Part shown: positions 1-5,758 of the stretch, piece after piece | How positions within the stretch are numbered: position 1 is the first letter of the stretch | How the letters are laid out: each line of letters starts with the position of its first letter | DNA from: Methylacidiphilum sp. | GTDB taxonomy: Bacteria > Verrucomicrobiota > Verrucomicrobiia > CAIQCK01 | Reading direction: 5' to 3' | Length of the DNA: 5,920 nucleotides | Assembly: GCA_020718125.1 (NCBI GenBank) | Contig: DYDC01000175.1 | Location: 1 to 5,920, forward strand | Notes under the pieces: model-generated | Database searches by the model: none | What the model was told of the DNA's origin: nothing | The model's input: the letters and a program-made list of their open reading frames with translations, nothing else | Program-made: the position numbers and the translations under genes

Positions 1-36
1 TGATAGCTGATAGCTGATAGCTGAGAACTGACAGCT
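1..36. repeat. TGATAGC heptamer tandem repeat and degenerate tail
   Basis: Three perfect head-to-tail copies of TGATAGC occupy positions 1-21. A degenerate continuation (TGAGAAC, TGACAGC) follows to about 36. The array may extend left beyond the window. Because the unit is 7 nt long and contains TGA and TAG, it places stop codons in all three plus-strand frames just before the first permease gene. Arrays of this type are familiar from intergenic regions of Verrucomicrobiota-like genomes (from memory, not checked here). No function is known to me. It is too short and has no spacers, so it is not CRISPR. Confidence 0.7.
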
Positions 37-44
37 TCTCCCCC

Positions 45-1184
45 ATGACCATCCCCGGTTTCATCCTTCGCAACGCGCTGCGCAACAAGCGGCGGCTCAC
101 GCTCACGGTGCTGAGCGTGGCGCTGAGCTTGTTCCTGTTCACCGTGCTCCAGACGGCGCTGCGCGAGCTGTCCCAGCCGCAGGTGACGGAGGATTCGGCG
201 CTGCGGCTCATCACACGGCACAAGGTGTCGCTCGCCAACATCCTGCCCTCGAAATACCAGTCCCGCATCTCGCGCGTGCCCGGCGTCAAGCGCGTGTCGC
301 GGTTTACGTGGTTCGGCGGCATCTACATTGACGAGAAGAACTTCTTCGCTCAGTTCGCCTGCGACGCGGACGTGTTGTTCGATATCCTGACGGAAGTGAC
401 CACCAACCCGGAACAGGTCGCCGCGTTCAAGAAGGAGAAGACCGCCTGCATGGTCGGCATCAAGACGATGAACCGTTTCGGCTGGAAGGTCGGCCAAAAA
501 ATCACGCTGCGCGGCACGATTTACCCGGCGAACCTCGAACTGACGATCCGCGGCGTTTATTCCGGCGGGATTGACGAGACGAACCTGTTCTTCCACCACG
601 AATACCTGGATGAGGCGACCGGCTGGCACGTCGTCGGCTGTTTCTGGATCCAGGCCGCCAACGCCGACGTGGTGGCGGATGTCATCCAGGGGGTGGACGC
701 AGCGTTCAGCAACAGTGCCGCCGAGACCAAGACCGAGACCGAGCGCGCGTTCCAGCTCACGTTCCTGTCGTGGTTCGGCAACGTCAAGCTCCTCATCGGG
801 ACCATCTGTAGCGTGATTGTCTTCACGATGATGCTGGTCACCGCCAGCACGATGAGCATGGCCATCCGCGAACGGGCGCGGGAAATCGCCGTGCTCAAGG
901 CGCTCGGCTACAACGGTGGCCAGATTTTCGGCCTCATCCTCGCCGAGTCGTTTGGCTTGGCGCTGGTCGGCGGACTCATCGGCAGCGTCGGCACGTGGTT
1001 CCTCGCCGAGAACGTGGACATGTATGTGCTTTCGCAGGGATTCTTCATCAAGTTCGAGGTCACGCCGCACATCGTGTCGGCCGGTCTGCTCATCGCGGCT
1101 GGCATGGGCGTGGTGAGTTGCCTGGCGCCCGCCGTCGCGAGCGTCCGGGCCAGCGTGTTGGAAGGACTGAGAGAACTGGACTGA
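45..1184 (+). CDS. ABC transporter permease, FtsX/MacB type (first of pair)
   Basis: Inner-membrane permease subunit of an ABC exporter, 379 aa. It shows the four-helix FtsX/MacB layout: a short cytoplasmic N-terminus with basic residues (NKRR, about 14-17), TM1 about 18-38, a large periplasmic domain about 40-245 (MacB core-like), then TM2 about 247-270, TM3 about 293-320 and TM4 about 342-365. After TM2 comes the hallmark cytoplasmic stretch AIRERAREIAVLKALGY (273-289), the coupling region that contacts the ATPase in this family. The C-terminus (PAVASVRASVLEGLRELD) is also typical. The ATG at 45 is the first start after an in-frame stop at 18-20; no clear Shine-Dalgarno precedes it. It overlaps nothing and lies 3 nt before the second permease. 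The family is clear. The substrate is not; LolC/E-like, MacB-like and DevC-like roles are all possible. Confidence 0.9.
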   Translation: MTIPGFILRNALRNKRRLTLTVLSVALSLFLFTVLQTALRELSQPQVTEDSALRLITRHKVSLANILPSKYQSRISRVPGVKRVSRFTWFGGIYIDEKNFFAQFACDADVLFDILTEVTTNPEQVAAFKKEKTACMVGIKTMNRFGWKVGQKITLRGTIYPANLELTIRGVYSGGIDETNLFFHHEYLDEATGWHVVGCFWIQAANADVVADVIQGVDAAFSNSAAETKTETERAFQLTFLSWFGNVKLLIGTICSVIVFTMMLVTASTMSMAIRERAREIAVLKALGYNGGQIFGLILAESFGLALVGGLIGSVGTWFLAENVDMYVLSQGFFIKFEVTPHIVSAGLLIAAGMGVVSCLAPAVASVRASVLEGLRELD

Positions 1185-1187
1185 GTT

Positions 1188-2348
1188 ATGGCAGTGCCGC
1201 TGAAATACAACCTCCGCAACCTGCGCGTGCGCTGGCGGGCGACGATCGCCGCGGCACTCGGCATCGCGCTGGTCGTGGCGGTCTTCGTGATGGTCATGGC
1301 GCTCGCGCAGGGTCTCAAGACCACCTATGTCAGCACCGGTGACGCGCGCAACCTGCTGGTGATGCGCAAAGGCTCCACCGCCGAGTCCTCCAGCCAGATC
1401 GAGCGCGGCAAGGTGCGCAAGTTCAAGTATCACGAGGAGATCGCCCGCGACGAGAAGGGTGATCCGGTCGCCTCACCGGAGATCATTGTGCTCATCCAAC
1501 TCGACCGCGTCGGCGGTGGCAACGCCAACGTCATCGTGCGCGGCACCAGCTCCATCGGCCTCGATCTGCGGCCCAACCTCAAGCTCATCGAAGGCCGGTT
1601 GTTCCAGCCTGGCCTGGCCGAGTGCATTGTCAGCCGCAAGATCACCGAGCGGTTCATGCACTGCCGTGTTGGCGAGACGTTTCACGCCGGCAAGAAAAAC
1701 TGGCGCGTGGCGGGCGTCTTCGACGCGAGCAAGACGACTTACGAATCCGAAATCTGGACTTCCGCCGACGAGGTCCGCGAGGCGTTCAACCGCTCGTTCT
1801 ACGGCTCGGTATTGCTGCGGCCGAAGGACGAGGCAGCCGGCGCGGCGCTCATCAAGCGGCTCGAAGCCGACAAGGACCTCTTCGTGCGCGTGCTGCCGGA
1901 GACGGAGTATTACAAGGAGCAGACGAAGAACGCCGGGCCGATCCAGTTCATGGGCGGCTTCCTGGCGGTGGTCATGAGCATCGGCGCGGCGTTCGCGGCG
2001 ATGAACACCATGTATGCGTCGGTCGGCGCGCGCACGCGCGAGATTGGCACGCTGCGCGTGCTCGGTTTCCGCCGGCGCGACATCTACCTGTCGTTCCTGA
2101 TTGAAGCAGTGCTGCTCGCGCTGGTCGGCGGCGCGCTCGGCTGCATCGCGTCGCTGCCGATCAACGGCATGGCCACCGGCACGATGAGCTGGACGACGTT
2201 TTCGGAGGTCGCGTTCGAGTTCCGCATCACGGGCGAGTTGCTTGCCAAAGGCATGGCGTTCTCGCTTATCATGGGCGTGCTCGGCGGCTTGTTGCCCGCC
2301 CGCGTCGCCGCGCGAAAGCCCGTGCTGGATGCGTTGCGCTCGCTCTAG
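1188..2348 (+). CDS. ABC transporter permease, FtsX/MacB type (second of pair)
   Basis: Second inner-membrane permease, 386 aa, with the same topology as its neighbour but clearly different in sequence, so a heterodimer is likely. It opens with KYNLRNLRVRWRATI, a family-typical amphipathic start, followed by TM1 about 19-41. The periplasmic domain spans about 42-250, TM2 about 254-275, TM3 about 300-325 and TM4 about 352-375. The post-TM2 coupling segment is SVGARTREIGTLRVLGFRRRDI (278-299), the best-conserved FtsX motif. The end, LLPARVAARKPVLDALRSL, is also typical. The ATG at 1188 lies 3 nt after the previous stop, so translation is probably coupled; purine-rich sequence in the end of the upstream gene could serve as ribosome-binding site. 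FtsX-family permeases act with a separate LolD/MacB-type ATPase, which is absent here. Confidence 0.9.
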   Translation: MAVPLKYNLRNLRVRWRATIAAALGIALVVAVFVMVMALAQGLKTTYVSTGDARNLLVMRKGSTAESSSQIERGKVRKFKYHEEIARDEKGDPVASPEIIVLIQLDRVGGGNANVIVRGTSSIGLDLRPNLKLIEGRLFQPGLAECIVSRKITERFMHCRVGETFHAGKKNWRVAGVFDASKTTYESEIWTSADEVREAFNRSFYGSVLLRPKDEAAGAALIKRLEADKDLFVRVLPETEYYKEQTKNAGPIQFMGGFLAVVMSIGAAFAAMNTMYASVGARTREIGTLRVLGFRRRDIYLSFLIEAVLLALVGGALGCIASLPINGMATGTMSWTTFSEVAFEFRITGELLAKGMAFSLIMGVLGGLLPARVAARKPVLDALRSL

Positions 2349-2379
2349 AAATGGTTCACAATCCAACCGCCATCAGACC

Positions 2380-3366
2380 ATGAGTTCGACACCGCCAAGT
2401 TCACCGCCCGCGTTGAGCAAATTGCGGATCGCGCCGGGCAAGAAGGGGCGCCGCAAGGCCGGCCCGTTCATGCTGCTGCTGATCATCCTCTGCATCGTCG
2501 GCGCGGTCGCGGTCGTGTATGCCTTCACGATGAAGGACGAACGCGGCTTCTTCCCCGCAAAGAAATCCTCCACCACGGGGGCCGCGCCGGTCACAGCGCC
2601 GAAACCCGTCGTCCCGCTGAAACCCGGCGACGTGGCGCTGACGGTGAGCGGCTATGTCGTGCCGCGCGAGCGGATCGAACTCAGCCCGCGGTTCCAAGCG
2701 ATGGTGAAATGGATCGGCGTGCGCAAGGGCGACATGGTCAGGAAGGACGACGTGTTGGTCCGGCTCGACGATGCCGAGTATCGCGCCAAAGCCCTCGAAG
2801 CCGAAGGGCAGATCGCCAAGGCCCATGCCGACCTCGCAAACGCCGAGGCTAACCTCAAACGCCAGATCGAGCTGTCCAACCGCAACATCGAAAGCGCCCG
2901 CGCCCTCGACGACGCGCGCCGCGCCCGCGACGTGGCGGCGGCCATGATCACCGTCGCCAAGGGCCAGCTCGCGCAGGCGCAGAACTACATCGAGTGGTGC
3001 GTCATCCGCTCGCCCATCAGCGGGACCATCCTGGAGAAGCTCGTCGAGGCCGACGAGCTGGTGACGCCGATGACGTTCGGTGGCTCGCGCGGTCCGAGCA
3101 CCGCTCTGGTGTCGATGGCTGACTTGAATGACCTGCAGGTCGAGATTGACCTCAACGAAGCCGACCTCGCGAAGATTCATCTCAAACAACCCTGCCGCGT
3201 CAGCCCCGAGGCGTATCCTGACAAGACCTACCACGGCTTCGTTGCTGAGATCGCGCCAGAGGCCAACCGCCAGAAGGGCACGCTCCAGATCAAGGTGCAG
3301 GTCCAGAACCCCGACCGCTTCCTCACGCCGGAGCTGAGCGCAAAGGTGGATTTCATCAAGGACTGA
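2380..3366 (+). CDS. HlyD/MacA-family periplasmic adaptor (membrane fusion protein)
   Basis: Adaptor linking the inner-membrane permeases to an outer-membrane channel, 328 aa. It has a basic cytoplasmic N-terminus, one membrane anchor about 29-50 (FMLLLIILCIVGAVAVVYAF), a Pro/Ala-rich linker to about 83, first half of the barrel-sandwich (biotinyl-lipoyl) domain about 86-131 (DVLVRLDDAEY), a helical hairpin about 134-203, the second lipoyl half with VIRSPISGTIL (208-218), and a beta-barrel domain about 248-327. At the hairpin tip R161, L165 and S172 exactly fit RxxxLxxxxxxS, the TolC-contact motif of this family. The ATG at 2380 was chosen over a longer reading frame that starts inside the upstream gene, because 2380 falls in the 31-nt gap and gives a standard N-terminus. 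No Shine-Dalgarno is evident. It is the last gene of the apparent operon. Confidence 0.92.
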   Translation: MSSTPPSSPPALSKLRIAPGKKGRRKAGPFMLLLIILCIVGAVAVVYAFTMKDERGFFPAKKSSTTGAAPVTAPKPVVPLKPGDVALTVSGYVVPRERIELSPRFQAMVKWIGVRKGDMVRKDDVLVRLDDAEYRAKALEAEGQIAKAHADLANAEANLKRQIELSNRNIESARALDDARRARDVAAAMITVAKGQLAQAQNYIEWCVIRSPISGTILEKLVEADELVTPMTFGGSRGPSTALVSMADLNDLQVEIDLNEADLAKIHLKQPCRVSPEAYPDKTYHGFVAEIAPEANRQKGTLQIKVQVQNPDRFLTPELSAKVDFIKD

Positions 3367-3389
3367 GGCGGAGCGATGCAGTTGATTTG

Positions 3390-3539
3390 GGGGAGCGCAC
3401 GCGCCCTCGCGTGCGGCCATCGGCGCCTCGCCGATAGCCTGCAGTCGTTGTGAGACGGACCGTTGCGTTTGCCACCGCTGAAGCCAGAAAGTGTTCGGCG
3501 AGGGCGCCGAACACCGCACGCGAGGCGCGTGCGCTCCCC
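3390..3539. repeat. Mirror-symmetric four-hairpin palindrome cluster (REP/MITE-like)
   Basis: The gap between the two convergent blocks is filled by four perfect-stem hairpins. H1 has arms 3396-3403 and 3408-3415 (CGCACGCG, loop CCCT). H2 has arms 3419-3425 and 3429-3435 (ATCGGCG, loop CCT). H3 has arms 3491-3500 and 3505-3514 (GTGTTCGGCG, loop AGGG). H4 has arms 3515-3522 and 3526-3533 (CGCACGCG, loop AGG). The left outer block 3390-3416 is the reverse complement of the right outer block 3514-3539 apart from one missing base, and H2 resembles the reverse complement of H3, so the unit is an inverted repeat around a 55-nt spacer (3436-3490). The position between two gene ends is typical of REP/BIME elements. 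No transposase is present in the window. Confidence 0.8.
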
Positions 3540-3573
3540 GCCGCAACCGAATCGTTCCGGCCAGGGCGGGCGC

Positions 3574-4680
3574 TTACAGCCGCTCAAGCTCGCGCAGCAG
3601 GTTGTGGATGAAGGCGAGGTTGTCGGACTGGAGGTGGTGCATCGTGCCGCCCATGCGGGCGAAACTCTTGCAGAAGTGGAGGTAGTAGGCCGGATTGGTC
3701 TTCGGCGGCTCGCCTTGGGTCCAATCCCAACCGCCGCCGTCCTGCAAATCCACAACGTAGATGCTATGGCCGCGCACGATGGGCCGGCCGGCTTGCAGGC
3801 GGAGGTTGTTGACGCAGCTCAGGCTCTTCTCGAACACCTGCGGCGTCATGATCGCCGAACCGACGGAGAGAGCCACGCCGTCGTCGAGCGTCTCCACGGA
3901 TGCGCCGAAGAGCCGGAAATCCTCCGCCCCCGCGCGACCGATGACCGCGCCGCTGAACATCGGGTGGCACGCGATGATGTCGTAGCCGATGCCGGGATGG
4001 ACCGTCATCGGAATCTGATGCTTGAAAGCCGCGGCGAGGATTGAAGCGTGCTTCCAACGATGCTCCACGCGGATGCGGCCCGAGGGCAGGCCGTGCGCGC
4101 GCATTGCCTGCAACACATCGGCAAGGGCCGGCGCGAGCGGATGTGACGGCTCGGTGCGCAAAGCGAGTTCGAGCGATTCGATGGTCGGCAGTTTAACGCC
4201 GTCCTCCGCGATGAAGCGGCCCATCGAGATGCCGTAGCCTTCGCCGCGCAAGCCACCGGCCAGCAGCGCGAGATGGATGTTGCGCCCGGTCTCGTCCCAC
4301 GTTCCGAAAGAGCCGGTGACGACGTTCTTGCGGACGCTCTCGGTCGAGCGGCCGAGCCATGCGTATTCCCAATCGTGGATCGAGCCGGCGCCGTTGGTCG
4401 CCAGGTGCGTCAGCCAGCCCTTCGCCATCATCCGCTCCAGGATCAACGCCGCGCCGTTGCGCAGCAAATGCGCGCCGTAGAGCAGCATCACGCCCGCGCC
4501 GCGCTTCCGGGCAGCGGCGATTGTCTTCGCGCACTCGCGCACACGCTCCGCGACGGCGTCTGGAATCGCGGGCGGCGGCGCATCGGGCGACACGAGGATG
4601 TCCTCGACCCGCGTGAGGCTCTCGCGCTCCGCCAGCGGGCGGGCTTTGAGCTTCCGCAGATTCAGCGGTTCGCGTCTCAT
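3574..4680 (-). CDS. Deoxyhypusine-synthase-like protein, function unknown
   Basis: 368 aa, probably cytoplasmic, with no signal peptide or membrane helix seen. From memory of the family, it resembles deoxyhypusine synthase (DHS, NAD-dependent): GAGVMLLYGAHLLRNG (61-76) followed by GWLTHLATNGAGSIHDWE (88-105) corresponds to the first nucleotide-binding stretch. HQIPMTVHPGIGYD (221-234) matches the 'IPVFSPALTDGSLGD' region, and VGSAIMTPQVFEKSLSCVNNLRLQA (273-297) matches the 'GGGVVKHHIANANLMRNGA' region. The usual catalytic-lysine context (EAVSWGK) is not recognisable; GEPPKTNPAYY (323-333) lies near that place and has a lysine. Bacteria have no eIF5A, so another substrate, perhaps a polyamine or sugar, is likely. 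The start at 4680 is preferred because frames further upstream read through repeat DNA into the HAD gene. It lies downstream of the HAD gene on the same strand, a probable shared transcript. Confidence 0.7.
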   Translation of the reverse strand: MRREPLNLRKLKARPLAERESLTRVEDILVSPDAPPPAIPDAVAERVRECAKTIAAARKRGAGVMLLYGAHLLRNGAALILERMMAKGWLTHLATNGAGSIHDWEYAWLGRSTESVRKNVVTGSFGTWDETGRNIHLALLAGGLRGEGYGISMGRFIAEDGVKLPTIESLELALRTEPSHPLAPALADVLQAMRAHGLPSGRIRVEHRWKHASILAAAFKHQIPMTVHPGIGYDIIACHPMFSGAVIGRAGAEDFRLFGASVETLDDGVALSVGSAIMTPQVFEKSLSCVNNLRLQAGRPIVRGHSIYVVDLQDGGGWDWTQGEPPKTNPAYYLHFCKSFARMGGTMHHLQSDNLAFIHNLLRELERL

Positions 4681-4685
4681 CGTCG

Positions 4686-4701
4686 TTTGCCATTTGGCAA
4701 A
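4686..4701. promoter_or_regulatory. Perfect 16-bp palindrome just upstream of the DHS-like start
   Basis: TTTGCCATTTGGCAAA has perfect 7-bp arms (4686-4692 and 4695-4701) around a 2-nt centre. On the coding strand of the DHS-like gene it ends 5 nt before the ATG at 4680. It could be a binding site for a dimeric repressor, or an RNA hairpin over the ribosome-binding area. It also contains an out-of-frame ATG 13 nt before the chosen start. The placement is suggestive, but a single copy proves nothing. Confidence 0.35.
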
Positions 4702-4719
4702 GGTCCGTCTGCGCGGAAA

Positions 4720-4812
4720 GGCCGAAATCCGAAACTCGAAGCACTCGCGCAAGGTTGAAACACCAACGTTTCGGCCTTCGGATTTCGGGTTCCTTCGGCC
4801 TTCGGATTTCGG
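4720..4812. repeat. CCGAAATCCGAA-type intergenic repeat cluster
   Basis: A 19-nt unit TTCGGCCTTCGGATTTCGG occurs twice in direct orientation at 4770-4788 and 4794-4812 (period 24), and its core CCGAAATCCGAA occurs inverted at 4722-4733. The inverted core pairs perfectly over 12 bp with 4777-4788 (or 4801-4812), giving a long stem-loop; a small 5-bp hairpin (4757-4761 with 4768-4772) lies inside. On the plus strand one frame reads RFGLRISGSFGLRISDLF, a signature of spurious ORFs I recall from planctomycete and verrucomicrobial genomes. It fills most of the 140 bp between the HAD stop and the DHS-like start, so it sits inside a probable operon. Confidence 0.75.
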
Positions 4813-4820
4813 ATTTGTTC

Positions 4821-5708
4821 TCATCGGCCGAGGATGATGTCCAGCAGCGTGATGGCATCGCGGAAGTCGGGAATGACCACGTCGGCGCCGACACCGAGCA
4901 ACCGCTGGCGTTTCCACTCGTCGAACTGGCCCGAACCGTTGTGGGACTCATCGCTGGCGACCGCGACGGCCAGCCCGCCGGCTTCCTTGGTGTTCTCGAT
5001 CTCGACGTAGCCGTCGCCGAAGGAGAGCAGCCGGTCACCCGGGATGCGGTTCTCGCGCAGGATGCGCTCGATGACCATCTTCTTGGAGAACCGCTTGTAA
5101 TCGTCGAACGCGCCGTAGATGCGAACGCCGAAATAGCGGGTGACATCGAGCAGCGACGCCTCTTTCTTTACGAAATGCTCGTCGGTGCCGCTGGCGAGGT
5201 AGAGGGGCAGGCCGCGGCGCTGGAGTTCCTCCAGCAACGGCCGGATGCGGTGGACCAACAGTTCGTCGGGCTTGATCGCGCCGCGCTTGAGGCCCTCGAT
5301 GCGGGCGTTGATGCGGACATCGAGACGGTGGAGGTATTCGTGCTTATACCAGAGCGGGTCGCGCGGCTGGCCGCCGCGCTCCTTGATGCGCTCGGCGAGA
5401 TGCATCATCTGGTAGATGGTCTGCTTGCCGTTGAGGCGCATGATGTCCTCGAACGCGAGCTGCTGGCGCTGCTCCTCGGTCTCGCCCGGCACTGGCGGCA
5501 TCATCTCGGCGAACATCGGCGCCATCACCTCCGGCCAGCCCTCACGGATGAGCGAGAGTGTGCCGTCAAAATCGAAGAGGACGTGGCTGATGCCGGGCCG
5601 TGGCGCAAAAGAGGGCGCGAACTCGACAAGGCCCGTGAACTGGTGGTCTGCGGTCATTCCGCGAGTGAACCCGCCGACAGCGGTAAAGTCAATCATGCAG
5701 CGCGGCAT
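4821..5708 (-). CDS. HAD-superfamily hydrolase (phosphatase-like)
   Basis: 295 aa from the longest start. All four HAD motifs are visible: motif I HVLFDFDGTLS (42-52) with the nucleophile Asp46 and acid/base Asp48; motif II LYLASGTDE (169-177) with Ser173 or Thr175; motif III Lys209/Lys210 in RFSKKMVIERIL; motif IV LLSFGDGYVEIENTKEAGG (227-245) with Asp232 and Glu236. About 120 residues between motifs I and II form a mostly helical cap (C1 type), so a small phosphorylated metabolite is the likely substrate. The substrate is unknown; phosphoglycolate-phosphatase-like enzymes are the nearest general comparison. Start choice is open: ATG at 5708, 5696 or 5657 all precede motif I, and none has a good Shine-Dalgarno; 5657 would still leave 28 residues before motif I. 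The gene is followed by repeat DNA and the DHS-like gene. Confidence 0.85.
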   Translation of the reverse strand: MPRCMIDFTAVGGFTRGMTADHQFTGLVEFAPSFAPRPGISHVLFDFDGTLSLIREGWPEVMAPMFAEMMPPVPGETEEQRQQLAFEDIMRLNGKQTIYQMMHLAERIKERGGQPRDPLWYKHEYLHRLDVRINARIEGLKRGAIKPDELLVHRIRPLLEELQRRGLPLYLASGTDEHFVKKEASLLDVTRYFGVRIYGAFDDYKRFSKKMVIERILRENRIPGDRLLSFGDGYVEIENTKEAGGLAVAVASDESHNGSGQFDEWKRQRLLGVGADVVIPDFRDAITLLDIILGR

Positions 5709-5758
5709 GGAGAAAAAGCCTGCAATGATCCCATCGAGAATCAGGAACTGATGCGAGA
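5709..5758. other. Short gap upstream of the HAD gene
   Basis: Fifty bases separate the stop of the partial right-edge frame from the longest start of the HAD gene. I see no convincing promoter, terminator hairpin or Shine-Dalgarno. A pyrimidine-rich run (CTTTTTCTCC on the coding strand) directly precedes the ATG at 5708, which is unlike a ribosome-binding site and is one reason the start may lie further inside. Confidence 0.4.

Noticed and set aside
1..24. CRISPR array
   Set aside because: The 7-nt units are contiguous, with no spacers and no cas genes nearby.
1473..2366. Minus-strand frame (297 codons) opposite the second permease
   Set aside because: Low-complexity Arg/Ala/Glu/His-rich composition typical of antisense shadows; the plus-strand permease is unambiguous.
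2242..2379. N-terminal extension of the adaptor from a start at 2242
   Set aside because: It lies inside the second permease gene in another frame and would place unlikely Arg/Ser-rich sequence before the membrane anchor.
3390..3539. Classical intrinsic terminator
   Set aside because: The stems are strong but none is followed by a T-tract on either strand, so a rho-independent terminator is not supported from sequence alone.
2401..3546. Long minus-strand frame (381 codons) opposite the adaptor gene
   Set aside because: Arg/His/Asp-rich composition with no recognisable domain, and it covers the hairpin element; a shadow of GC-rich codon usage in a clear HlyD-family gene.
4681..4917. N-terminal extension of the DHS-like protein from a start at 4917
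   Set aside because: The extension overlaps the HAD gene and then translates repeat DNA, giving peptides such as NPKSEGRRNPKSEGR that are known repeat artefacts.
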